Part shown: positions 53,570-62,506 of the stretch, piece after piece
How the letters are laid out: the number at the start of each line of letters is the position of its first letter
Numbering within the stretch: the first letter of the stretch is position 1
Assembly: GCA_030323885.1 (NCBI GenBank)
Contig: CM059199.1
Span: 74,113,050 to 74,177,049 of the forward strand
Source of the DNA: Branchipolynoe longqiensis
Taxonomy: Eukaryota > Annelida > Polychaeta > Phyllodocida > Polynoidae
Direction of reading: 5' to 3'
Length of the DNA stretch: 64,000 nucleotides
Translations under genes and position numbers: made by a program
The notes under the pieces: generated by a model
Seen by the model: the letters and a program-made list of their open reading frames with translations, nothing else
Databases searched by the model: none
What the model was told of the DNA's origin: nothing

Positions 53570-54870
53570 TTCCTTCAGTGCTATATTGTGCCATGCATTA
53601 TCGTCTGTGCTATAATAGACCGCATGGCATCTTCATTGCTATATCGCACCACATGTTATCTTCTGTGCTATATCACACCATGCAATATATTATGTGCTAT
53701 AATGGACCATGTGGCATCTTCATTGCTATATCGCACCACATGTTATCTTCTGTGCTATCTTGTACCATGTGTTATCTGATTTGCTATAATGGACCACATG
53801 GCATTTTCAATGCTATATCACACCATGTGTTATATTATGTGCTATATCACACCATGCATTATCTTATGTGTTATCATGGACCACATGGCATTTCCAATGC
53901 TATTTCGCACCATGTGTTATAGTATGTGCTATATCACACCATGTGTTATACTATGTGCTATAATGGACCATGTGGCTTCTTCAATGCTATATCACACCAT
54001 GTGTTATCTTATGTGCTATATCACACTGTGCATTATCTTATGTCATTTAATGGAGCATATGGCATTTTCAATGTTATATCACACCATGTGTTATCTTCTG
54101 TGCTACATTGCACCATGCATTATCTTCTGTGAAATAATGGACCACATGGTGTCTTCAATGGAATATCGCACCATGTGTTATCTTCTGTGCTGTATCGCAC
54201 CATGCATTATCTTCTGTACTATAATGGACCACGTGGGGTATTCAATGCTATATCGCATCACATGTTATTGTGTGTGCTATATCACACCATACATTATATT
54301 CCGTGCTATAATGGACCACATGGCATATTCAATGCTACATTGCACCATGTGTTATCTTCCATGCTATATTGCACCATGTATTATCTTCTGTGATATAATG
54401 GACCATGTGGCATATTCAATGCTATATCACAACACACGTTATCTTCTGTGCTATATCTCACCATGTGTTATCTTCTATGCTATAATGAAACACATGGTGT
54501 CTTCAATGCTATATCACACCAAGTGTTATCTTATGTGCTACACCACACCATGCATTATCTTATGTGCTATAATGGACCACATGGTGTCTCCAATGCTATA
54601 TCACACCATTCATTATCTTCTGGGCTATAATGGACCACATGGCATATTCAATGCTATATCACACCAATATTATCTTATGTGCTATATCACACCATGCATT
54701 AACTTATGTGCTATAATGGACCACATGGCGTCTTCAATGCTACATCGCCCCACATGTTATCTTCTATGCTATATCACACCATGCATTATCTTCTATGCTA
54801 TTATGGACCACATGGCGTCTTCAATGCTATATCGCACCACGTGCTAGTTTCAGTGTTATATCAAACCTCC
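53570..54870 (+). repeat. minisatellite 4, 87-bp unit with persistent open frames
   Basis: The unit of about 87 bp is ATGGACCACATGGCATTTTC, AATGCTATATCACACCATGTG, TTATCTTATGTGCTATATC, ACACCATGCATTATCTTATG, TGCTATA. It is repeated about 14 times. Because 87 is divisible by three and the unit lacks stops in its main frame, a 352-codon ORF (53789-54847, repeating MDHMAFSMLYHTMCYL) stays open. Cys/Tyr/Ile-rich reading, other open frames and no start or splice context make a real protein unlikely. Each unit holds CACATGG/CCATGTG E-box-like pairs. Confidence 0.92.
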
Positions 54871-55184
54871 CGTTCATGTAGAAGGTCCTTCCGATGCTGG
54901 ATCCTGGTTACTTGTCCCTCACTATGCCGCTACTGGGCAGGGATACTACCGTGAAATAATGTCTCTGGTGCTTTTGATGAGTGGAAGGTGGACCCCTGCT
55001 CCTTTACCAGTAGCATCCATAAGGTCTGCTCGTTCGTTGATGGTGGTCCAGTAGCAGGTGTCGAATGAGTTCCGGCCTTGACCTATATATAGCTCACTCA
55101 GCGCTTTGTAATGATGTTGTAAATAACACAGGTCTAGAAAACACAAAGCGTTGTGGTACTCACTATGGATGTTCATTGTTCTCT
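54871..55184. other. no recognisable feature
   Basis: No gene was seen between minisatellite 4 and MITE-B. Confidence 0.3.
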
Positions 55185-55455
55185 CTTGGGTATATATATA
55201 TGAAGAGTTCAGGTGCAAAACTATCGTAAACACCAATCCAAAAATTGTATTAAAATACAAGATTTATACGTTGAGGTAATTTTAAGTCTCAGTAATTCCA
55301 GTTTTCTTGTGATGAACTGATTATGGAGCGATGAACACAACAAAATAGGAATGTACACAATTTAAATGTTTGATGGTTTGATTCCAATGTTTATCTCTAT
55401 TTTTGGATTTATGTTTACAGGGTTTTGCAACTGAGCTCTTCATATATATATATTA
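55185..55455. mobile_element. MITE-B, complete (about 270 bp)
   Basis: The terminal inverted repeats are about 65-70 bp: TATATATATGAAGAGTTCAG, GTGCAAAAC, CCAATCCAAAAA on the left, and the complement (TTTTTGGATTTATG, GTTTTGCAACTGAGCTCTTC, ATATATATA) on the right. The central part has GATGGTTTGATTCCAAT. A partial relative lies at 48610-48793. Confidence 0.75.
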
Positions 55456-55594
55456 TTCTATACAACTGACACTTGTCAACATCTGCTGGAGGTGAGGCAG
55501 GCCAAAGTTGGCGCCACCGGTAAAGTGTTGAGTCTCACAGAGTAGAACAATATACTTTAAAAAGACGTTACCTATATTTATAGTCGCCTAACAT
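55456..55594. other. no recognisable feature
   Basis: Short spacer. No gene was seen. Confidence 0.3.
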
Positions 55595-56802
55595 TGGCCA
55601 AATGAATTAGAGCATCCATCACCCTTGTTGGTAGATCGTAGTGTAATATTTACTGGAATGCCCAGCCGTCTGAGCCCCATATATACCACTGACTCTCCCC
55701 ATATGCATTCTGACAACTGTCTGTCAGCTCACACCTGATGCCCCTCTCCAACAAACTCAAAAGCAAGAAGGGGAAGACAAGTCACGCAAGATTGACAGTG
55801 AAGAAGTTGTGCTGTATTGGCATCAACTCGTGTTCACCTACTAGTGACCTATCACCCTGACTCCTTACCTTCTGTCCACACAGAACCTCATTACTCTCTT
55901 TAGTATGTATAGGAATCAGTACCTACATCCCATTGAACTGGAGTCCCATGGTTGTTGCACATAGCTCAGTTTGTATATGTAAGGTGGAGCCTCAGACAGA
56001 GTGTCTGGGTTCCTGGCCAAGAGAAGAGTGTGTCTCACTCAAGAGGCAAGAGTAGAGTGTAGTAGTAGTGCCTGTAGCATCATATAGATCAGAGATTCTA
56101 GAATAATCAATATCAAAATGAGGTTTGTGTGATCAGGTGGGGCAAAGGGGTGCAGGTGACTGGGCCTCCCACAGCCAGCCAATCAGGCACCCTCTACAGC
56201 CTTGGGACTATGCCTTAATAGGGGCTGCTGTCACTGAATCCAGCTGAAGGTGGTATACATAATGTATGCAGAGTGGCTGGGTGTGCTTGACCATCGGTCC
56301 TGTGGTAACAGATAGTTGCAGACAGTTACAATAGATATATATATCAAATGTATCTTTCTCCTCCACTTGCACCCTTACTAGTGCATAGAGGGAACATTTC
56401 ACCAAACATTAACTGTCTCTTATATGAGAACATCTTGTCATAATCTCGGGCACTATGTATTAACATATATTTCACATAGCATAATATGTCACACAACGAG
56501 TGGGGCACCCACTGCTTTTCTATTACATAACCTTGGTCCCAATCCATCGCCCGAGGATAATAATGCTCTCTGCCAATATATAATTCCGAACCGAAAATCC
56601 GTATAGTTTTACAGTGGGATTGTGGGTTCGAGCACTGGTTTAGTCAAACCAATGACTTAAAAATGTACACTCGGCCCTTCCTAGCCAGGCGCTCAGCATT
56701 ATTATGATATGGCAAGGAGCAGTGGAATGAGGAAGACCAATCGTTCGCAGATGGAATTTCCCCTGCTCAAACAACTAATGTACCAACAACAACAACAAGA
56801 AA
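55595..56802 (+). mobile_element. mosaic SINE split by LTR-1
   Basis: The head CATTGGCCAAATGAATTAGA, GTTGGTAGATCGTAG ends at 55641. After the LTR the SINE resumes with TGGGATTGTGGGTTCGAGC (B box), AAACCAATGACTTAAAAATG, GGCGCTCAGCATTATTATGA, then switches at about 56718 to the SINE-2-type tail CAGTGGAATGAGGAAGACCA, GGAATTTCCCCTGCTC, AACTAATGTACC and (CAA)n. Confidence 0.8.
55642..56613 (+). mobile_element. LTR-1 solo LTR, complete (972 bp)
   Basis: TGTAATATTTACTGG to GTATAGTTTTACA. The flanks GTAG (55638-55641) and GTGG (56614-56617) form a 3-of-4 target duplication within the SINE head. It contains CAAGATTGACAGTGAAGAAG, CAGGTGACTGGGCCTCCCAC and TCCATCGCCCGAGGATAATA. The longest family member here, it is useful as a reference. 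Confidence 0.85.
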
Positions 56803-56996
56803 TATGTTATAGATCACAGATATGGATTTATGTACTATATACTTTATAAATAACGGCAGCCCTTTAATATTTCTCTCTAACCACCTTAATCTCCATGATA
56901 TTCACTGCATTGAATATCATTTGATGGAACTATTCAATATGGAAGGGTGGATTTGTTCGGAACTTTCACTCCATTGGGAGATATGTTCCACCTGTT

Positions 56997-57521
56997 TGTA
57001 AAGTCGCCGGCTGGTGGTGTGAGTGGTGTGGACAGGCTAATGAGAAATCAATACAGGTAATGAAGGAAAGTAGAGAAAGAGTGAAAAGTAGGAGAGCTAG
57101 ACTCCTGGTTTATTATCTTATATAGATTTCTAGAATCCAAGATGGTGGTGGTCACATGGGTTGATCTCCCAATCCCTAACAGGTACTTATCTATCCACCA
57201 ATCAGAGTTCAATCTCTTGTATCCAAGGCCTTGTCATGTTGGCTACAGTGCCTTGTGGTGTGTAGTGATCCATAAATAACACCTGGGTGGAGGGGGTTTG
57301 TGAGGCAACTCCTCCAAAGACTGTATCTAAGAAGTGACACTCCTCCTCTATACTATTTTACTATACAATTTCTATACTTAATGAGTAATAGTTTACCAAC
57401 TCCACATATCCCTCATATGCCTTTGGTTTTATATATTACCTTTTACCATTATATAGATAAGTTGCAATTTATTATAGTAGAGTTCATATATCCTCATGTC
57501 ATCATATCGGACAATTTTACA
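56997..57521 (+). mobile_element. LTR-2 solo LTR (525 bp)
   Basis: TGTAAAGTCGCCGGC to GGACAATTTTACA with a perfect target duplication TGTT (56993-56996 and 57522-57525). The body is collinear with 19609-20134 and only a few indels separate the two, so it was active fairly recently. Confidence 0.88.
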
Positions 57522-57525
57522 TGTT

Positions 57526-58782
57526 GAAAGCATCTACAATCAATGATTTTTAATCAATTAAACTGATGTCAACAATATTTCAGAAAGAGGTGATATTTCC
57601 ATAGAGCCATCGGCTATCAGTTTAATCAGACAGGATGGGCACACCTCACGTCATAATAAGAATCTCTTTGCTCCGATGTATACGTTGTACATGGCCTTGC
57701 ACCAACTAATGTTTTAATGTAAATAGCATGAGAGACCGCTTTTCCAATATAAAAGAGAATCATACTTTAGAGATCCGTAGAACAACTAGACTATATATTG
57801 TCTCTAGTAATTTTAGCTATTTTTTTAAAGTTCAATTGTATGGTCATTTGAGACAAATTTAGCCACTTCAAAATTGCATCGGAGATAATCTGACCATTTC
57901 AGATTGCCCTGTAAAGTTCAATGCATGTGCCTCTGAATTATAAAATTGACAGAATAAATACCACTAACTTTTCACCGTGAATAAGGCTCTTGCTGCAAGT
58001 ATGGCATTGAATCACCGACAATAAATCAATCAAATGATCATCAACGAACAAACTCACAGAGGTTTGGGGGATGTGGGAGAATGCTTACAAACAGAGAAAG
58101 AATGCATGCAGTAGTTACCTACACAACAACTGAAAGTGATAAAAAGAAGGGGAGTCACAAGACTATTACTGTCTAGCGGCGAAAACAAGTCATTACACTT
58201 AACAGTTATTGGCAGCATAAATACACTCGTCACCAAAAAAGATTCATTAATCAATCAATCAATCCAATATAATATACGCTGGATACGTCATTATTTGAGT
58301 ATATTAAGCCGGAAGATCCAATCTACCACCGGTCAATAAGTCATTGGCTGGTCGCCTCTACTCATTAGGTCATCTACTGGTACCAGCTGACCTCCCCACA
58401 TGGCAGCACCTACTCACACGCGCCTCAGCGGCCATTCCACTCACTGACTGTACCGCCGAAAATATGTCAGTGTTAACGTACCCACATTTAATCATACCGA
58501 TTAATTTACACATACATACACGATCAACCTGTTGTACCCCTACTTCCACAACCCCCCACCTCCACCCCAGACTCAATCTTCTGCCATCGCCTGCCCCTAA
58601 AAACCACACCATCCTGGATAACTGGCGCGAGACAATCCGTTAATTTTATCCTGAGCACTGCTGACAGTCTGATGTGCTAATTTCACGAGGTTTACAACTG
58701 CTAATTAGTTTGGCGACCTAATTAATGAGCATGGTTGTTGATATGGCAGGGGGAGCTTTACTAACAATACAGCTGAGGATCA
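57526..58782. other. AT-rich non-coding stretch
   Basis: No gene was recognised. ORFs at 58344-58643 and 58370-58612 overlap each other on opposite strands and have no motif. Confidence 0.35.
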
Positions 58783-59090
58783 CCTGGCGGGCCTCGTGTG
58801 CGGAAGGCGGGTAGTTTGGTTCCCCGTCGAGTCAAACAAATGACTAATCAAATTGATACTTGTCGCTTCCTAGCCTGGCGCATGGCATTACTAGGATATG
58901 GCAAGGACTGGTTACCTCAGTGTTAGGATAATGTGACTGAGTGGGATATTGGGTCATGGTGCTGGCAGCCTGATTTCCCACTAGGCCAGCACTATAAAGT
59001 CACCATGAGTGTGCACTGTCACATGTTGGTATCTGTTCTGATATGACATTAGATGTTGCCTGGATGTAAAACTCCAACAAAGAATCAATC
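58783..59090 (+). mobile_element. SINE-1, head partly lost
   Basis: GGCGGGCCTCGTGTGCGGAA, GTTTGGTTCCCCGTCGAGTC (B-box region), TTGATACTTGTCGCTTCCTA, GGATAATGTGACTGAGTGGG, CACTATAAAGTCACCATGAG and GATGTTGCCTGGATGTAAAA. Confidence 0.85.
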
Positions 59091-59104
59091 AAGCCAACTA
59101 GTGT

Positions 59105-59265
59105 CTATAGTGGTGGGATTCTTGATGGGGGAAAGATTCCGTTGATTACACCATTAAGAGTGTCATGGGGGTGATGAAAATGGGAAATATTGTGCCTAGA
59201 GCGAGAATCGAACCCGCATCTCTTTGCATTCTGGGCCAGTGTACTAACCATTACCCTACCTAGAC
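59105..59265 (-). mobile_element. tRNA-derived repeat (third SINE type)
   Basis: The reverse strand reads GTCTAGGTAGGGTAATGGTT (A-box region), then GATGCGGGTTCGATTCTCGC (B box), then TCTAGGCACAATATTTCCCA and a short unrelated tail. The spacing of the two boxes is tRNA-like. The fold is not a clean cloverleaf, there is no recognisable anticodon arm, and it continues into a body, so I call it a SINE or tRNA relic and not a tRNA gene. Confidence 0.55.
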
Positions 59266-59424
59266 TCCCTGATATCAACACACTACCCACACCTACCTGC
59301 ATATGTGGCTCCTTGCCTGAGAGGTCAGTGCAGACCACTACAAGAGCTATCCTCATTACCCAATTTAGGTGGGTCCATGCATATAGCTAATTAGCCTAGT
59401 TTCCACAGCAATGATGGCAACATC

Positions 59425-59820
59425 GAAACTCATAACAGGACGGGTGCCGAATTGTGACAGTGTGCACTCAAGGCAACTTTATAGTGCTGCCCCACTGGGA
59501 GAGTAGGCTGCATGACTTGATATTCCACTCAGTCACGTTATCCTGCCATTGGTCGTAATGCGAGCATTGCGCTTGATGCGTGGAGAGGAAGAGACCCTCC
59601 CCCCCCCCTTCCCGGTCGTCGCGCAGCATTCACACCTCGCGCGACGCCTCTCACCCTCCTTCCTCCCCCTCCCGCGGCCCACTGCTTTCGCACCTCACCT
59701 GCCACCGCCCTCCTGCCCTCCCTTATAAGGCCGCCCGCCGGCCTCCCTCAGCCACTCGCCTTCCAGCCCTCCTCCACGCTCTGCTCTTTGCCAACCAGTC
59801 CTTGCCCTATCCTAATAATG
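59425..59820 (-). mobile_element. SINE-1 interrupted by GC-rich element fragment
   Basis: The body up to CACTCAGTCACGTTATCCTG is at 59425-59541. It resumes at about 59791 with CCAACCAGTCCTTGCCCTAT and CCTAATAATG, then breaks off. Confidence 0.8.
59544..59790 (+). mobile_element. GC-rich element, 5' fragment (about 245 bp)
   Basis: Starts ATTGGTCGTAATGCGAGCAT, with C-rich leader, CTTATAAGGCCGCCCGCC at 59722 and CCCTCAGCCACTCGCC. It ends at CTCTTTG before SINE sequence. TGCCA flanks both ends and could be a 5-bp target duplication, or chance. Confidence 0.7.
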
Positions 59821-60040
59821 TGGGTAGAGGCGATCTCCGGGTTAGCGGCGAAAAGTCGGTATGCATGTGGGTGGGTTATGGTTATGGAAACCCTGCAAGT
59901 TAAAAGTCGGGTAAGCTACCCCCACTCGATAGCAGGTATAAGGGTGGTGGTAGGAACCGACTCGGGCCAAATCTATTGAATGCGATCATATTTAACAGAA
60001 TTACATACTCAAATCGTGAACTTTCATTAAATTAACCCTA
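59821..60040. other. no recognisable feature
   Basis: No gene was seen. GGTTAGCGGCGAAAAGTCGG and AAGTTAAAAGTCGGGTAAG are locally repetitive. Confidence 0.3.
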
Positions 60041-60233
60041 AATTTGAACCGATATTAACGTCTCCGCTACATCGCCGGCAATATTAATATTGTCGAATCG
60101 ACGAATGTAATCTCAACAAATCGCCGCCGTCCCTATCCATACTGTCGGCATCGATTTGTTTTGTGTACATTCGTCGATTTGACAATATTAATATAGCCGC
60201 CGTTGTAGTGGAGGCGTTAATATTGGTTCGAAT
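60041..60233. mobile_element. foldback element, about 80-bp arms
   Basis: The left arm 60041-60120 (GAACCGATATTAACG, GCTACATCGCCGGC, AATATTAATATTGTCGAATC, GACGAATGTA) pairs with the right arm ending GGTTCGAATT at 60233 at roughly 85%. The loop is about 30 bp. No ORF. The right end abuts the GC-rich element that begins at about 60231. Confidence 0.85.
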
Positions 60234-60472
60234 TGGTCGTAATGCGAAGCATTTCGTTTGATGCGAGGGGAGGGAGAGCGACTCACCCGGCCCTGAGCGA
60301 CTCACCCCCCCCCCTCCTGCCACTGCTCACCTCCCCCCGCCCCTGAGCGACTCACCCCCCCCTCCTGCCACTGCTCACCTCCCCCCGCCCCTGAGCGACT
60401 CACCCCCGCCACTGCTCACCTCCCCCCGGCCCTGAGCGACTCACCCCCCTCCTGCCTCTGCTCACTTCCCCC

Positions 60473-60520
60473 CTTATAAGGCCGCCCGCCGGCCTCCCTC
60501 AGGCACTCAGCCTCCAGCCG
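60473..60520 (+). promoter_or_regulatory. TATA-like box and initiator of GC-rich element, copy 3
   Basis: CTTATAAG at 60473 with CCCTCAGGCACTCAGCC about 30 bases downstream, as in the copies at 22141 and 59722. It precedes the ATG at 60599 (context CCACCATG) by about 120 bases. Confidence 0.5.
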
Positions 60521-60598
60521 CCTTCCAGCTCTCTGCCCTTTCTCTTCTACTTTGGCATTCCTTCTCCTCGGACCGCTGCACCTCTGCCGACCTCCACC

Positions 60599-61614
60599 AT
60601 GCCCGGACGCGGAAAAGGCAAGAGCCGGAAAGCAGCCAAGATCTCCGGTATGGCCACACCCGGGCCGTCCTCGGGCTCACCGGGGGGATCCCTCCCCTCC
60701 ACGGCCCCGTCCTCGCCCGCAGCACCCTCGGGCCACTCCAGCAGCGAGATCGCCCTCCTCATCGAGTCCATCAACCGCCTCACTTGCCGCGTGGAGGCCG
60801 TCGAGACGGGGATCGCCCGAGGGGCTCCCGAGGAGCCTGCACCCGCGCCACGGCAGGAGCCCGCATACAGCCTGGCGCCCGCCCCGGCCCCTCGGGCGCA
60901 CGCCGCACCCGGGAGCCGGCCGCCGCCTCCACCTCAGGCGACACGGCCCGGAGGCCTACACCCGGAGTACGAGCAGTACTCCCGCGTACACGCCAGCTCG
61001 ACACCGACAGCGCCGCCCACCTACCGCCAGCATCCCGCGGAGCACACCCCCCACCTCCGCGGCCGACGCAGTCCGCGACATCCTCGCATCCGCCGAGGCG
61101 CAGCACACCGTACGGCGCCGAGGTATTCCTGCTGACTATGTTTTTCCTTCTGATCTTGTGGAGAGGGGTCCGGGGCGCAAGGCGGTTAAACTCGGGGAGG
61201 CGACCAGGGACGAGTATAGCCTCGCCCTCCTCTCACTGGTGAACCACCCTGCCTTCCCGGCCCACTCCCTCCAGGGCATACACCACCACCACCTCACAGT
61301 CATGAGGGACATCCTCATCCACCCCTGGCCGACCGTCCGCCAGTACTCAGAGACCATATTTTCCTGGATCGCGGACGGAAGGCTCCCCCAGGGGTGGCAT
61401 GACCCTGTGGCCCTCAACGCGGTCAGGCTCGACTCCCTCACCACGTCCACCACCCCGCCAACACCAGCTCCCCGAGGTGACGAGGGGGCCCGATGCGCAC
61501 ACTTGCCCCGGCAGCAAGTCGACACCCGCACCGCCTACGATAGGCACGCTCACGGGGCTCCCTGGTCCGCTTGGAACCGCGATCCCACCTCGTGCGATCG
61601 GGCACCCCTCGGAG
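60599..61614 (+). CDS. DIRS/Ngaro-like gag protein, partial, one frameshift
   Basis: The start CCACCATG at 60599 gives a basic N-terminus (MPGRGKGKSRKAAK), a Ser/Pro/Ala-rich linker, a short amphipathic segment (IALLIESINRLTCRVEAVE) and a second Pro-rich stretch. An extra C in the C-run near 61045 moves the frame. The downstream frame is then open to the gap with TSAADAVRDILASAEAQHT, YVFPSDLVERGP, EATRDEYSLALL, HPWPTVRQYSETIFSWIADG, GWHDPVALNAVRLDSLT and PWSAWNRDPTSCDR. These blocks match the relic at 22279-23496 with many silent-type changes, so the protein was under selection. Gag role is inferred from layout and the C-terminal Cys/His pattern of the sister copy. Better preserved than copy 1. 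Confidence 0.55.
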
Positions 61615-62114
61615 NNNNNNNNNNNNNNNNNNNNNNNNNNNNNNNNNNNNNNNNNNNNNNNNNNNNNNNNNNNNNNNNNNNNNNNNNNNNNNNNNNNNNN
61701 NNNNNNNNNNNNNNNNNNNNNNNNNNNNNNNNNNNNNNNNNNNNNNNNNNNNNNNNNNNNNNNNNNNNNNNNNNNNNNNNNNNNNNNNNNNNNNNNNNNN
61801 NNNNNNNNNNNNNNNNNNNNNNNNNNNNNNNNNNNNNNNNNNNNNNNNNNNNNNNNNNNNNNNNNNNNNNNNNNNNNNNNNNNNNNNNNNNNNNNNNNNN
61901 NNNNNNNNNNNNNNNNNNNNNNNNNNNNNNNNNNNNNNNNNNNNNNNNNNNNNNNNNNNNNNNNNNNNNNNNNNNNNNNNNNNNNNNNNNNNNNNNNNNN
62001 NNNNNNNNNNNNNNNNNNNNNNNNNNNNNNNNNNNNNNNNNNNNNNNNNNNNNNNNNNNNNNNNNNNNNNNNNNNNNNNNNNNNNNNNNNNNNNNNNNNN
62101 NNNNNNNNNNNNNN
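61615..62114. other. assembly gap (500 N)
   Basis: Exactly 500 ambiguous bases inside the GC-rich element. The gap probably reflects its extreme GC content or multiplicity. Confidence 0.99.
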
Positions 62115-62506
62115 CATTAATAAAAACTTACCCTGTATATTATTGCATTCATATTTAATTTATTTTATTGTTGGTTATCACATTTTATTAATATTTATAT
62201 TATTTGAATTCAGGCCTAGTGTCGGGAGTCTCGGCGCCGGGAGGCCGCGAACCTCGGTGCTGGGAAGCCGGTATTCCCGGCGCCGATAGGCTGCCATCTC
62301 CTCTCCCACACACCCCGAAACCCAAACCCCCTATGTCTATTATACATGTTATACATATACATACATACATATAGTGTTAATATTAACATCATATATATAT
62401 TACATATACATACATACATATACAAACATATATATATATATATATACATCTACATATATATACATATGCAGACATATATGCATGACTCTATATATATATG
62501 CATATA
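62115..62506. other. AT-rich spacer with TA/CATA microsatellites
   Basis: AT-rich sequence interrupted by a 70-bp GC-rich patch at 62215-62285 in which GGCGCCGGGAGGC-type words repeat. Then (CATA)n and (TATA)n runs at 62350-62500. No gene was seen. Confidence 0.5.

Larger units (their letters stand above)
60231..61614 (+). mobile_element. GC-rich DIRS-like element, copy 3, runs into gap
   Basis: Starts ATTGGTCGTAATGCGAAGCA. A 48-bp subrepeat (CTGAGCGACTCACCCCCC, CCACTGCTCACCTCCCC) occurs four times at 60290-60470. It is followed by CTTATAAGGCCGCCCGCC at 60473 and the gag-like frame from 60599. The 3' part is lost in the gap at 61615. Confidence 0.75.

Noticed and set aside
53789..54847. 352-codon Cys/Tyr/Ile-rich ORF as a real protein
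   Set aside because: It translates an 87-bp tandem unit, neighbouring frames are also open, and there is no start, splice or domain context.
59190..59265. Functional tRNA gene on the minus strand
   Set aside because: A and B boxes are present, but the cloverleaf stems do not pair cleanly, no anticodon loop is evident and the sequence continues into a repeat body.
60599..60640. Histone H2A-like N-terminus (MPGRGKGK)
   Set aside because: The resemblance ends after about 10 residues, there is no histone fold, and the frame belongs to a repeated GC-rich element.
61347..62289. ORFs crossing the second N block
   Set aside because: They are made of undetermined residues. The frame across an unknown-size gap is meaningless.
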